Below, piece after piece: positions 23,117 through 35,474 of a DNA stretch of 64,000 nt. Location: assembly GCF_963576675.1 (NCBI RefSeq), contig NC_088911.1:73189256-73253255 (forward strand). The letters are read 5' to 3'. Numbering within the stretch: position 1 is the stretch's first letter; each line of letters opens with the position of its first letter. Source of the DNA: Euphorbia lathyris. Its lineage: Eukaryota; Streptophyta; Magnoliopsida; Malpighiales; Euphorbiaceae. A program made the position numbers and the translations under genes. The notes below the pieces were generated by a model, which saw only the letters and a list, made by a program, of their open reading frames with translations, ran no database searches and was not told where the DNA came from.

Positions 23117-24322
23117 ATGCCTAGAGCAAAGCGTGTTGGACACAAGCCGACTGTCACTGAGGCTAATCGCCTAAGGATTAGTTGCGGGGCTTATTTCGAC
23201 ATTCATTCTGAAGAAGAAGTTGGACGTTTCAAGCACTTTTCAAACACCAATCGTAAGTTCGTGGATATGCAGTTTCTTGACTTTGATTCGGTAAGGAAGT
23301 TGAACTTCACTACACAAATTACTTCTTTTATTGAAACTTTGGGATCGGAAACTTTTGCTTCTATGCGTTTTCCACAAATTCAAGAATATGTGGTTGAATT
23401 TTTGGTTACTTTGACGATGAACAAAAAGAGGACTGAAATTTCTTTTCGGAATAATGGTGTCACCTATACCGTTGATTATGAGGCTATGGGTAACATGTTT
23501 GGTTTCCCTACTAGTGATTTTTATGATAAGCCTCGGGATTTTGACAATAACTCTTTTTGGCAAACTCTTTCCGACCAAACTTCTTTTGATTCTAAAAACA
23601 CTTCAAGCAAGTTGATTAAGGACAATTGTGTGTTCTTCTTTCACAAGTATTTGAGTTTTTCACTTTTTGGTCGTGTTGAGAGTTCGAAGATTCAAGTCCG
23701 GGATTTGTTTGTTTGGGATTGTTTGTTCAAGGGTTTACGGGTTGATAGCACTGGAATGATTTTTGACAATTTATATCGTGCTTCGAGGGCTCATACCACT
23801 CAAGTCCCTCTCGGTAATTTCATAACCGCTATTGTTTTGGGAGCACGGGATGAATTGGCTACTTTTGATATGTCCACCTACCATGGATATGTTCCGGTTT
23901 TGGACATTGCGGCTCTTGAGCGGGCTCATTTGTTGGTTTCTGCTGCTCCTCCGGTTTTTATTTCTTATGCTACCCGTATTGCTCATCTTCGTGGCACTAT
24001 GGGTGAAGGTGCTTCTAGTTCTCATAATGTAGGTACCGAGGGAGAAGGAGCGGAGGAAGGAGCGGAAGATGCCCCACAAGCCCAAGTAACACAAGATAAT
24101 GATCCGGTGGATTTAAGGAGAATTTTGAACCAAATCAATGCCAATAATCGACAAATGAATTTACGGATTGATGATTTGGTGGAGAACAACATGGTGATGA
24201 ATGACAACCTCAATACTTTGAGGCGTGCGCATAGATCGACTCGGCATCGGATGCTTTCGTTTTTCCGACGCCGAAATGTGGAAACTTCACCAACACCTCC
24301 GGATTCCCCGCCGCATGCTTAG
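23117..24322 (+). CDS. Athila-A accessory ORF 2, intact
   Basis: An uninterrupted 401-residue ORF. The N-terminus is basic. Residues 85-245 align with accessory ORF 1: FPQIQEYVVEF, NKKRTEISFRNNG, FFHKYLSFSLFGR (174-186) and PLGNFITAIVLGA (231-243). Residues 297-325 are acidic and Gly/Ala-rich. Residues 334-370 look like a coiled coil (LNQINANNRQ ... NDNLNTLRR). The tail is Arg-rich (RSTRHRMLSFFRRR), then Pro-rich. No hydrophobic membrane segment is visible, which argues against an envelope role. Athila-B has the same 402-codon frame with one stop. The function is unknown. An RNA- or DNA-binding or particle-associated role is only a guess from the coiled coil and basic tail. Confidence 0.85.
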   Translation: MPRAKRVGHKPTVTEANRLRISCGAYFDIHSEEEVGRFKHFSNTNRKFVDMQFLDFDSVRKLNFTTQITSFIETLGSETFASMRFPQIQEYVVEFLVTLTMNKKRTEISFRNNGVTYTVDYEAMGNMFGFPTSDFYDKPRDFDNNSFWQTLSDQTSFDSKNTSSKLIKDNCVFFFHKYLSFSLFGRVESSKIQVRDLFVWDCLFKGLRVDSTGMIFDNLYRASRAHTTQVPLGNFITAIVLGARDELATFDMSTYHGYVPVLDIAALERAHLLVSAAPPVFISYATRIAHLRGTMGEGASSSHNVGTEGEGAEEGAEDAPQAQVTQDNDPVDLRRILNQINANNRQMNLRIDDLVENNMVMNDNLNTLRRAHRSTRHRMLSFFRRRNVETSPTPPDSPPHA

Positions 24323-25729
24323 GTTTTATCTTTTATTTTTTTTCTTATCTTGTTTTCATTTCAGTTTCGTACATTTTTATTTTCTTATGTTTCGTACAAT
24401 TTCAGTTTTAATTTAATTTTATGATGCATGTTTTCTTTGCTATATCTTTCATTTCTTTCCGTTTGTTTTATCTTTAACGTTTTATCTCCATTTTTGCACC
24501 AATGAGGACATGGTCCAATTTAAGTGTGGGAGGAGATATATACATATATCATTTTTATACAAACGAATGAATGAACGAATGTATGCAAATGAATGAACGA
24601 ATGTATGCAAATGAATGAATGAATGTATGCAACACTTGTTTGTTTTCAAAAATACAAAATGCAACGTATATTGCAAACGTATATTGCAACAAATGAAAAA
24701 AATTCACATTTTTTATGAAATATCATTTTTACATTTATAAATTAATCATAAGTTAAAATTTTTACGATTATTTTTAGGTTATCATTATCGATAGAAATAA
24801 ATATTTCTATACGGGTAATATTTTTCAAATTTTTCACAAATCTTCGACACGATTTTAAGTAAAAATTGTCTCGAGTAAATGTATTTAAGTAAAAATTCTT
24901 TATTTTCAATCTCTATTTCATATCATGAAATTCATGATATAATAAATCTTATTTTAAATTTTCAATTAGGTTTATAGGCATTAAATTAAACTAACAATTT
25001 TTAGCTCGGTTTTGATTTTGTCTTACATTAACACCAATTGAAGTTTTTAAGGAAACTTTAGTCATAATACATGTTGAATTTTAAGTCAATATAGGATGAA
25101 TGTGCTAATTTTCTTTTTCCCAAGTTATAATCAATAAATCGTATTCTTAACTTTTGACCACGATTGAGACCAACCTTATCACAATCGAGGTATGAAAGGG
25201 AAGAAATTAATAAATAAAGCGTACTTTTGGCCACGGTTGCGACCACCCTTATCACAATCGAGGTATGAAAGGAATGTTTAAATAAGAAAAATTAAGCGTG
25301 TTTAAAGTTTAAAGTAACGATTGCGTCCACCCATGGCATGGTCGGTACCTCTTAAGCGAACACAAATAAAATGCATATAAAGTTACGATCGAGACCACCC
25401 TTATCACGGGCGTAACTAAGCAAATAAATTAAACTTTATACTCATATATAATAATTCAAGTTTGGGAAAGGAAATTTGGTGCTTTGAAATGCCTTGAGAT
25501 GAAAGACTCAATAACATGCGTGCTTACATCGTCCCGAATACTTCAAATTTAAACATTGAAATACAAGACGAATGATATATCGTACTTATACTAAGTTAGT
25601 TTGATATTTTGCGTATAAATTTGCCATGCAAAGTTAGTCTTTTCGGCTTAACTAATTTAAAAGGTAAACACAAAGATATATGTTTTATTTTCATAAAGAG
25701 ATTAGTTAAGGAATAAATTCAGAGAAATC
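24323..25729 (+). other. Athila-A 3' non-coding region
   Basis: Contains a polypurine-like AAGTGTGGGAGGAG near 24521, a GAATGAATGAACGAATGTATGCAA microsatellite-like block (about 24565-24632), and dispersed repeats of 'gaccacccttatcacaatcgagg' type between about 25150 and 25420. Athila-B keeps all three (57180-57240 and 56385-56625). No gene is seen. Confidence 0.6.
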
Positions 25730-25765
25730 TTGCTCGGGACTAGCAAAAGATTAAATGTGGAGATT
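25730..25765 (+). promoter_or_regulatory. Athila-A pre-PPT hairpin and polypurine tract
   Basis: TTGCT/AGCAA stem around CGGGACT (25730-25746), then AAATGTGGAGATT up to the LTR. It aligns with the corresponding site in the LARD. Confidence 0.65.
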
Positions 25766-27322
25766 TGTTAAGCCCAAAATATACCTAAAATATCATTAAC
25801 ATTTACATCATTTTTATTACAAATTCGTGTTATTTATATCTGTTTAGATTACTTTTACTCTCGAATATCTTTCTTTCTTGCAAGGTACCTAAATATTTGG
25901 TAAAATCCAAATAGGAACGAAAAAGGATCTAAAACAGAAGAAAAACCCTACAAAAGGAGTCAAAGACGACGTAAATCGAAAGCGCCAAGTTGAAGACACG
26001 AATGAAAGCTAAGAAGTGAGAAAAATCACCGGGCCGCGACAGTGGATCCTCAACCCGCGGCCGCGACACGCGTGGTATAGCTATTTCTCCCCTTCGTCCG
26101 TCGTTCAACTCAATGCTACGTCATTCACGGCTGCGGATTACCATCCTCGGTAAGTGCAGAAAATTTACAAAGAGCATTTAACACATGCTGAAAATCCAAG
26201 AAACGCGTTCGTTCAAGTGGATAAAGACGTCCTTTCACAACGGACACGACTCTTAACCAATGGATACATCACTTCAAACACAACCCTTCAACATCTATAA
26301 ATAAAGAGTTGATGTTGAGAAAAAGTGCAGTGAAATGTTATAATATAGATATAGAATCAGAGCGTAGAACTTATGTCGAAGTTTTAAGTAAACACATTTC
26401 GAGAGTTAGAAATTAGATTCTGTACAAAACAAGATGAGGTACACATATTGTTTATAGTTTAATTACAACTCAGTAGCGTTTAGACATTGTTCCAGTTTTA
26501 GTTTGCATCATGGTAGTGGCCGACCGAATCCCTATTACGAAGTTACAGCGAGAAGATTGAGTAGAGTGTTCGCCCCTGAGCCTGACAACCTCTTAGGAAA
26601 CCCAAGGAAAGGAACCGATCAAGCCCTTCACTTGCACGCCCTCGAAGAACTCGATGCTCCTTGTTCTCTGTAAACTTGTATCAATTTATATTTCATCTAA
26701 TAAAGTCCGTTCTATTCGACAAATCGTTATGCAGCACTTATGGTAACCAATCCAATATAAGTGAGGTTGGTGTTTTCATTAATATGCACTTGAATTCAAA
26801 ATCATTACAAGGAAACTTTGTTGAACACTTAGGCAAATTATCATCTCGAAAGAGTTTTAATTTGAGTAAGGGCAACTATCCCGAAAGGGTTTTGTCGCGT
26901 TCAAAGCCAATTAATTAGAGGTTCCGTCATTTATTTCATCATCATAATTGATACAAAGTTTAAGTTGTTTTCTTTGCTTAATGCAAATGAATAAATTCAT
27001 TCGTTTTTCTAAAAAGTTCTAAATGTTCCTGTTTTGTAAAATTCATCCTTAAAATCAGAAGACCTTTCTAACAATCGATTTATTCTAAATATAAAATCTT
27101 ATTCCAGCATTTTCAAATACTCAAAGTTCACAAATTCAATTAAACAATTTCCTAAATTCAATTAGACAAATTTCACTTTTCATTTACATTCAATAGTAAA
27201 TCTAACAAGTTCGAAATTAACAGATTCAAAAAAATAAGTTTTTCGTTAAAAAACGTATCCCTGTGGGATCGATATTTTTATTACTACAAGCGAAACCGTG
27301 CACTTGCGGAAATCGCTCAACA
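25766..27322 (+). repeat. Athila-A 3' LTR
   Basis: 1557 bp, the same length as the 5' LTR. It differs at about ten bases by eye, including two paired positions of one hairpin stem. Confidence 0.93.
26028..26303 (+). promoter_or_regulatory. Athila-A 3' LTR promoter copy
   Basis: Same module as in the 5' LTR. Here the first stem reads GGCCGCG ... CGCGGCC. TATAAATA is at 26296-26303. Confidence 0.6.
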
Positions 27323-28588
27323 GTCAGCTTCTCTCCGAAAGCAACTATTACAATGATGGGCATTATGTGACAGGACAATGAACGCGGTATACCCGATACT
27401 CGAGGTCCGAATAGGATGCATATGTCAACACCTGAGGTATGTGCCAATTATTAACTCCTCGTTGGCTCACTAGTATCACGACAGAGTGGTTTGAAACACG
27501 GTGCATTTAGGAAATATGTTGACGTACATCATATGCCTTAGAGGTAGCTAAAAGGCATGATGAGAGTCACACTCGATGTGCCCCCATGGTTGACTTTTAC
27601 ACAACTTACGAACAATGCGATGGCTTGATTTTGGGATTTCAACCGTCGCGGGGGAAATCTAACATGTCGGGTATGTTTGACTGATTCGAGACACGAATAG
27701 GATACCCCTACGGCACACGTATTATCTGACCAACTTTGGACATAGATGAAGCACAGAGATGACTCAAGAGGTGCCTCCTAACCACATTGGAGGTGTCAGC
27801 TAGACACGATACCGACACGCAAGGTGCAGTTTAAGGATCAACTCAAGCTAGAGACACAAATACCTCGATGTATTTGCGGACATTGGTGCGTGTGGTAGAA
27901 TGAGAGGTGTCCCGATCCTATCGAGGTACCAATGAGATGCAAACGACGACTTACCTGGTATGTGTCAAAAGGTTAATTTGTTTCATAGCGCAAACCAAAC
28001 GACGATATGTTTTATGAGAATCCCTAAAGATCTTACGTGGATATTTATGATGTATTTGGTCCATCACCGATATTTGGGATACCAGCGATGACACACAAGG
28101 TAGACGTTCATAGTTCGACTGGAGCCTATCACTATGAACAAACTCAATGCTTGAGGAGCAACGAAGGTATAAACCAAGACCTTCGAGGTAAGTGCCAAAT
28201 GTTGAACTTAGACGTGGTACGAACATCTCGATACTACTGATACGAGCGAGACCCAAATAGCGACATATGGGGTATATGTCTCGGACTCATAAATAAGACA
28301 ATTCAAAGTTTGGGGCATTGGGACAATGGTAGCAAGGATATAGGGGGAGTGTGTCGAGGGTTTGACAACATAGACAAACCGCTGTTTGAGGCGCACTCAA
28401 GACATGAGTGATGACCTATGGGGCACACGTCAAAAGTTTGATAGGAGTTTCACGACATGAACAACTCAGTGAGTTAAGGTGTGAGTGGGTCACTCGAGAT
28501 GGCCTATAGGGTGGGTACGTGCCCAATGGTACGACTTGGGCTTGATGACATGAATCACTCGATATAAAAGGTACGTGCTAAAGGTCCG
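27323..28588. repeat. Degenerate tandem repeat, segment 2
   Basis: Continues segment 1 after the Athila-A target duplication. It ends with GTCCG (28584-28588), the target duplication of the solo LARD LTR. No gene is seen. Confidence 0.65.
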
Positions 28589-30235
28589 TGATGCTCGTAA
28601 CGTATATAGCATTTAATAGGACAAGTGTATCCTATCGCAACAAGTAATATTGTACTAAGCACGAGATCGAACCACAAAGACTATTCGTTATAACTAGCAA
28701 ATCTACCTAGAATGATCTAATTGTTTAGAGGGTTGGATAAAAGTTGGGTTTTTTGATAACTAATTAACTGATTGAAAGCAATAAAGATAACAAAATAAAG
28801 TGAACAATTGACAGGGTAGAAGGTGAATTGACGGATGGCACAATATAGGTTGAGGAATCCTTTGATTAAATCCTATGTATGGGTTTAGGGAGTTCAGATT
28901 TATGTTTTACCAATGATTGAAGGTAATTGTCCTAAGTGAAAGACAAATTTGTACGGGATTTGTCTAACCTATTCACATGCATTCGGGTGACTGCTTGATT
29001 AGGCATATACCCTAGGTCATGCAAAGCATTAGGTTTATTGACAACTAAGGCTAAAGCCGTAGCCCAGCCACAAAGCCTCATTCCTAGTGGTCTCTAGCGA
29101 AGTCAGATTTACACAATTTCGGTATAGACGATTCCATGGTCAGGTTCTCATCTATCTATAATCCTATTTAATGTCAGGGTCACAGGCATTAAGCACATTA
29201 TATACATAAACAGGCTAGTTGATCATTATCAATGTTCATTCTAGCATAAATCCTGTTCCTAACAATTTCTAGGCATTAAGCATGCATAAACTAATCAATC
29301 AAAGGTCCTAGATCCCTAATCATACATATTCATACAATCAATTTCATCCCCATCCCAAATTGGATGGAGATCAGTTCATAGACAAACCAATCATAGCAAT
29401 AGGAAAATAGGAACAATGGAAAAAGCTTCAATTGAATATAATCGCAAAAGATGAAAGGGAAAGAGATAGAAATCCAAAACCCGTTTTGCCGATTCCAATT
29501 ATAAAAATAGAAGATGCGGAGCTTCTCCCATCAATCGTTCTTGACAAAAGAAAATAAAAACTGAAATAAACCTAATCTAGAAACATGAAAATAAAACTGA
29601 AATAAAAGCTAAATCTACATTGTGGAGGAGAGAAAGCCCTAGCGGCTCTCCAATTTATTGAATGGCTAATCCCCCCCCCCCCCAAGGATTAGGTTTAGCT
29701 CCCTATTTATAGAGTTAGGGAGGAAACCCTAATGCCTCAAGGGTAAAACGGGACATTTACAAAGTGTTTAAATGGGCTTTTAGGCCCAAATCCGCGCATT
29801 CCAGCAAGGGGGAAGGCGCTGGTGCGCCTTGCCCCGCCTCATCTCGTCGAGACAAGGAGTGTCTCGACGAGACGAGGGCCTGTCTCGACGAGACAGGTAT
29901 TGTCTCGCCGAGATAGGTCCAAAAAGGGGCGATTTTGCTCCGGCTTTTATCTGTTTAGGTCCTTGGGCTTCCGAAAAGTGCTCTAATGGTCCCTGATGAA
30001 TCCCAAAAGTGCTCTGACGGTCCCTGAATAATCCGAAAATGCTCCAATAGGCTTGGGTCTGGTTCGGAAATGCACGAAAGGTCCCTGAAAATCCATGAAA
30101 ACACCAAAAATACCATAAATAAAGGAAATTACTAATTTTAACTAAAAAGTAATAAAACGATACTGAAATTAAATAGAAACAAAGGGAAAACAAACTAAAT
30201 TAATCCTAAAAATCCTATATAAATGGGAGCTATCA
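28589..30235 (-). repeat. Solo LARD LTR
   Basis: A complete LTR of 1647 bp in reverse orientation, with GTCCG on both sides (28584-28588, 30236-30240) and no internal sequence. This is the mark of recombination between two LTRs of one insertion. Confidence 0.93.
29671..29913 (-). promoter_or_regulatory. Promoter module in solo LARD LTR
   Basis: On the minus strand: four TCTCGNCGAGA palindromes between 29842 and 29913, TATAAATA at 29704-29711 (130 bp from the nearest palindrome), and a run of 13 G (C on plus, 29671-29683). Confidence 0.6.
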
Positions 30236-33200
30236 GTCCGACTCGAACTTGGCGATACAAATGACTCAATATTGGAGATGTAAACGAGATGCACGCGATG
30301 ACCTATATGATACTTGCCCCAGGCTCGACTTGAACTCGACGACATAAATGACTCGACATTTGTCATGCGAATAGGACATACCCAATAGCGTGCGAGGTAT
30401 AGGCCAAAAGCTTATCCCTGACTGGACAGTATAAACGACTTGGCCTTTGATATATGAGCAAGGCGCGAGGGAGGACATACGGAATGCGCGTCAAAGGTTG
30501 GTCCGAAACTTGATAGCCTAATGACGTATTCGCGGACTACAAATATTGCCTACGAAAAGGTGACATGCGGGGCATGTTTTGATGAGGTTTAATGAATGAC
30601 TAAAGCACAAGTGGTGACATACGGGGTATGCAATGAAAGCTGATACGTGCTCGAAACACTAGTATCACCTGTTTGGAATACCAACATGTTACGATATACG
30701 GTGATATACCTGGTATGTCTCATATCGATTTGGCCGTTTTTGAAGATACGACGGGGTGTCTCCAGAAGGCCAAGGATGCATGGGTTACCTTAGTATAATG
30801 ACGTGTCGATATATAAGGTACGACCGAGGGTGGAAATGGGGTGTGACGATGACCTACTAGCTAAGAGGTTAGTATAATGACACATGGATTTATTAGATGT
30901 GATGAGGCGACATATAAGGCGCTAGTTAAAGTGCGGATATGACGCGATGACTTCGTATGGAACGTGCGTCAGAGGGTCAATGTGAACCTGGGGTCCGGAC
31001 AGTGGGACGGTGTAAATGCGAGGGGGCACCATGATGACCCACGTGGCACACCTAAAAGTACAAATGGGAGGTGTGGACAAGACACGAGTTAAGGGTTCGT
31101 TTCGGAGCTCAGGGTATTGCCCACAACTCTGAGATATGGAGGTGCTATGTATGGACTACATCCCCCCAGATGCGAATGACGACAGGTAAGCGAGATTCGT
31201 GTGAAATAGTTGACTCGACCCTAAGGTACCGAACATACAACAACGTAACTTTGGAGTATAGGTGCACGACGCGCCGACATACGTGGCATGTCTTAGCGTA
31301 CGAAGGTCATGATGACAACTTACGAGATGAGAGGCACAGATAATATAATGACGTAATTTGGAATCCATGGGCATTGTGTATAGCGTGGCGACATACGTGG
31401 GTATGTCTTGAGATACGAAAGGGAGGTGACGACGACCCATAAGATTATGGTTCTATTTGAGTTCAAGGTACCGGTCATAATCTTGAGATGCGTTGGCTAA
31501 GGCGTAGCGACATACATGGCATGTCTTGAGGCGTAAGTAGGACGTGTATGAGACATGTGACGAATGGTTAATTCGAGTCTCGAGGGAACCGATGCCCTAA
31601 CAATGTTTTTTTTTCTTTTTTTTTTGAACTACCGATATGTTGTCAGCGACGTGGCGACACACATAGTGTGTCTCGAGTCGACCATGCGGAAAGTGAATGG
31701 AATCTTCCCCACGATGCGAATGTTATGACAAACAAGGTATGACCACCAAGCAGTTTGGATCCGGCGAGGATGCATATCTAACGAACAGTATTCCTAACCA
31801 TGATAGAGGGAGGCGGAGTACGTCTTGACACATGGGACATGTCTCCTGATGACTTAAACACAGTGGCAAAGACGTATGTGATATGTAACGATGCACAGGG
31901 TATACCCCCTAATGGTATAAACAGGACGATAAAGATGTGTGCGGCGTATCCCACACAAAGTATAACACGACGAAGACATAGGGAATACCTCAGGGTCTAA
32001 AGGTGCTCCTCCGGACTAATATATGAGACACATCATAACATGTGGGGTAGACCTATTGACGGGAATGCAAGACATGGTAAAGACACGCGAGACACATTGA
32101 GATATACAGGGTATGTCTTCTGATAGGCACCTAGCAAGGCGAGAACTCCAGTCATGATATACGGGGTATGGCTCTAGACTAGTGTATCCGATATGGAAGA
32201 CGCATCTGCGACCTATCGCGATGTACGACCTTGACAATACCCGGATGTACGTGATGCATGGCGGCGCATCGAGTACACATCCTGACTAGTGTATAGATGA
32301 TATGATGGAGACGCACGGGACACTTCACGATATGGAAGGTGGGACGAGGCAAGGACGTATAGGATACATCACGGCCCAAATGGTATGCCTCTCGTCTAAC
32401 GTATATAACATGGTGAAAAAGCACATGATACGCCATGACATACGGGGCGTGAAGCTCATGCCCCTCGCTTGGCGTAAGGGATGAGGCGAAGATGTACATG
32501 ATGCGTTATGACATACATAGTACACCTTCTGACCGGTGTGTAATGACATGGTAGAGACGCAAGGAATGGGTCACAATATACGAGGCACAACAGGGAAAAG
32601 ACATATAGGATACGTCATGATATAACAGGTACGCCTCTTGATCGGTGTCTGAATGATTAATGGAAGATGCATGGGGTATGTTACATCCTACGGGGTACGA
32701 CAAAGTAAAGATGCAAGGAATACGTCACCACATGACAGGTGGGACTCCTGATGGGTGGACGTGTGATGACACGACGCAGTAAGGACATAGGGGATATGTC
32801 ACGAGAGAACAGTATGCCTCTTGACAGGGTAAGGGGTTATTGGAGGTGCCGCGACATACAGGGTATGCCAAAACAAAGGCGTAGGGGATACACCATGACA
32901 TAAGGGTTGTACCTTCTGACTAGTGCCTACGATACTGGAGAAACATACGAGGTACACTACCATATGTACAGTATGCTAAGGCGAAGATGCATAGGATACG
33001 TCACGACATAATGGACATGCCTCCTAGCTAGCATACAAACGACATTGTAAAGGCGCATGAGCCATGCCAGGGACACATAGGATACATCCCAAAACACAGG
33101 TACGGCAAGGCAAAGATGTATGGGATATGCCACGACATAACTGGTATGCCTCCTGATGAGCACACGTCCTAAGTCTACGAAACCTAGAATGGTTGCACGC

Positions 33201-33260
33201 AATTCGGATAGCATGCGACACTCTATATGGTATGACTGCAATGATTCGTTAAGAATAGGA
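30236..33260. repeat. Degenerate tandem repeat, segment 3
   Basis: The longest segment. Repeats of very uneven length (about 85-125 bp) share phrases such as 'gggatacgtcacgacata' and 'ggtatgcctcctgac'. Many short ORFs on both strands are by-products. It borders Tat-like leader sequence and could be an internal tandem array of such an element or an independent satellite. The right edge is approximate. Confidence 0.6.
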
Positions 33261-35205
33261 TGCATTATGACTTAAATCTGACTTGAGTGATGTATAACCA
33301 GATATAAATCCATACGAACAAACTAGTTAGCGAAAATCGTACATAACGCGTAATTAGATCGCAATAAGAGAAAGAAAACGTTAGATAACAATCACAATTA
33401 TCGCATCATCTCTCTTCCATCCTTATTCCTCCACACACTCGTTGGTCCAAGTCTCTTTCCTAGGATTTTGGTATGGGCTTACATTGCGGTCCAGAGGACG
33501 TGTGATGCCATCGATTATTGCGGAAAAATAAATCATTCATCAAACAATATAATTCGTTCTGACGTATCGACGTTTAGTGACTAAGATATCGACCAAATTG
33601 GATTGTCTTTTCGAATATCTCGTCTTTTGTTATTTCGTGAGACGCATTAGTTCGGGTTTTGACTCCCTTCGAGCGTATCTCGGATTTAGACGTGATACAA
33701 GTTATTCTTTTGGTTCAATCGTTCGTTATTGACAATGATTCGTTCCCTTTTATTCACGTGGGTTCGTGTCTCGATTTTTGGATTACGATGGGATCTTTTG
33801 GATCTGTCGAGAGACGTAACCACGTGTTTGTTTAGTGATGATATCACTTTTGGATTTTATTTTAGGGAATGGACTCATCGCGTAACGGGTTTGTTCTAGC
33901 GTCAAAATCCGCTTGCTCGATTTGGCTTTGTGAAAAGACGGTGAGTCTTATTCGAGCGTGAGAAGATCTCTAGCTAGTAACAACTCTTTATTTCTTCTAA
34001 TTTATGGGATATATCATCTCAGTGTGGTTATAGAAAATCAACGTTTCGTTTAATCGCATGTTTATTCGAAGCAGGGATATTACCGTTGTTTTCACTTAGG
34101 CACGAACTAAGCAAACACACAGATCGGGCCATATTTCTTGTAGTTTCGGTAACAGTCGAAATGATCGAGCCATTAGTCAAATCCACAGTCTCGTCCATAT
34201 GGTGCGATTATGCGATTTTTTAGCTTAATTCGGCTTTGTGATTTTTAAACGGCGTATATACCAGTTCGAGGCACGTATTTAACGATATTGGTTCATTTTC
34301 TTTAACTACTCTCGAGATTGACATATATCGTAGATGCGGAATAATTTTGGTCATTTTTATTTTCTTTTTATTTTCTTAGTCACTTTTGTAGATACATCCA
34401 TTTCTCCTTAGAACCACGCAAGGCGTAACGTAAGAGCTCGTTTTTAATTCGAAAGGGATGGGCCACGTTTACGAAACTCTTTACGTTACAATGGGGTCGT
34501 TCAAAACAGAAATGTTCTTCGTTTTCATTTTGTCATAATCTCGTTTTATCCCAACGTATTTAAAGAATGTGAATAACGGCTACCGTTAATATAGTCTTTT
34601 GAATCGAGATATAATTATCCTTAATACCAAACCGACTTGTACTAATACGTGCTTACGTCACAACGTATTTCCTGAACATGTGCCATCTTCGGGACACGGA
34701 AAGGGACTAGGCGGGTCGCACAAGTTCATTCATACGAGATGACTAAGTCGTCTTTAGTTCAAATCATTTCGGTGTTTTGGGGTAGTTTATATATCGGTTT
34801 AAGAGTATATATTAACGTATCGTTTCATTTTCTTTACATATTTCAGGATTAGACCCGTATCATGGCCATTTGAAAACACGAATTGATTCATTCATCACAT
34901 CAAAAATAGTAACGGGTAATCCTATGGCAACTTCTAAGGCTACTATATGCTGACACGGCTGATTGCGGGACCTCACAGGACCGCACAAATTCGCCCCTAA
35001 CGAATGGATGGGGACCCTTTGGCGCCTTACTGCAAGGGGGAACTTACACTCGCCTCTTTCGAGCGATGAATGGACTCCCAATAGAGGTTTCGTGGAAATT
35101 ACCCAAAAGGTTTCCAATAATGCTTATGAATGCATACGAAAAGAAATAATACGATCCATCCCCGTTATGGACTTAATACACGCCTTCCGGAATCAAATGT
35201 CTCGC
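33261..35205 (-). other. Tat-like leader, non-coding
   Basis: Sequence downstream of the primer site in the element's orientation. No ORF with recognisable domains. Some short phrases recur, for example 'cattttctttac' segments near 34290 and 34825. Confidence 0.45.
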
Positions 35206-35224
35206 GTCCCTAGCAGAGTCGCCA
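35206..35224 (-). promoter_or_regulatory. tRNA-Arg type primer-binding site
   Basis: On the minus strand TGGCGACTCTGCTAGGGAC, 2 nt from the LTR end. Tat/Ogre elements are known for priming with tRNA-Arg. Confidence 0.6.
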
Positions 35225-35474
35225 CTTGTAGGTGCCGCGGCCTCGCCCGGAAGACCCGGGGGGTGGACACCGTTGACGACAGATGTTGTGATTGGCGCCG
35301 AAAGCAACCAATCGTGGAATCAAGCTGCTCGGCAGGGCCGGAGCTTGGAGTATGGAAGAGTCTCCACCCACGAATGGGAAATGAACACCGATCCCTTGCG
35401 GGAGACCGGTGAGGGTTCGGGAAATTTGGGTACGAGCCGAGAAGGCTAGCTCCTTTCCGAAGAAAGGCTACTAG

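Larger units (their letters stand above)
13413..27322 (+). mobile_element. Athila-A: complete Ty3 element with two accessory ORFs
   Basis: The element is 13,910 bp with two 1557-bp LTRs and target duplication GTCAG at 13408-13412 and 27323-27327. The order is gag, protease, RT, RNase H, integrase, accessory ORF 1, accessory ORF 2, polypurine tract. About ten LTR differences were seen by eye (roughly 0.6%), mostly transitions. That is about 0.25 million years if 1.3e-8 substitutions per site per year applies. Despite its youth it has a frameshift in gag, two tryptophan-to-stop changes in pol and paired frameshifts in accessory ORF 1, so it is not autonomous. Confidence 0.93.

Noticed and set aside
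20430..25765. Envelope gene after Athila pol
   Set aside because: Neither accessory ORF shows a signal peptide, membrane helix or cleavage site.
30241..33265. Many ORFs of 60-106 codons in the degenerate repeat
   Set aside because: Present on both strands in all frames, rich in His, Tyr, Met and Arg, with no domains; by-products of the repeats.
34963..35412. A 149-codon plus-strand ORF across the Tat-like primer site
   Set aside because: It is antisense to the element and spans the LTR junction; no domain recognised.
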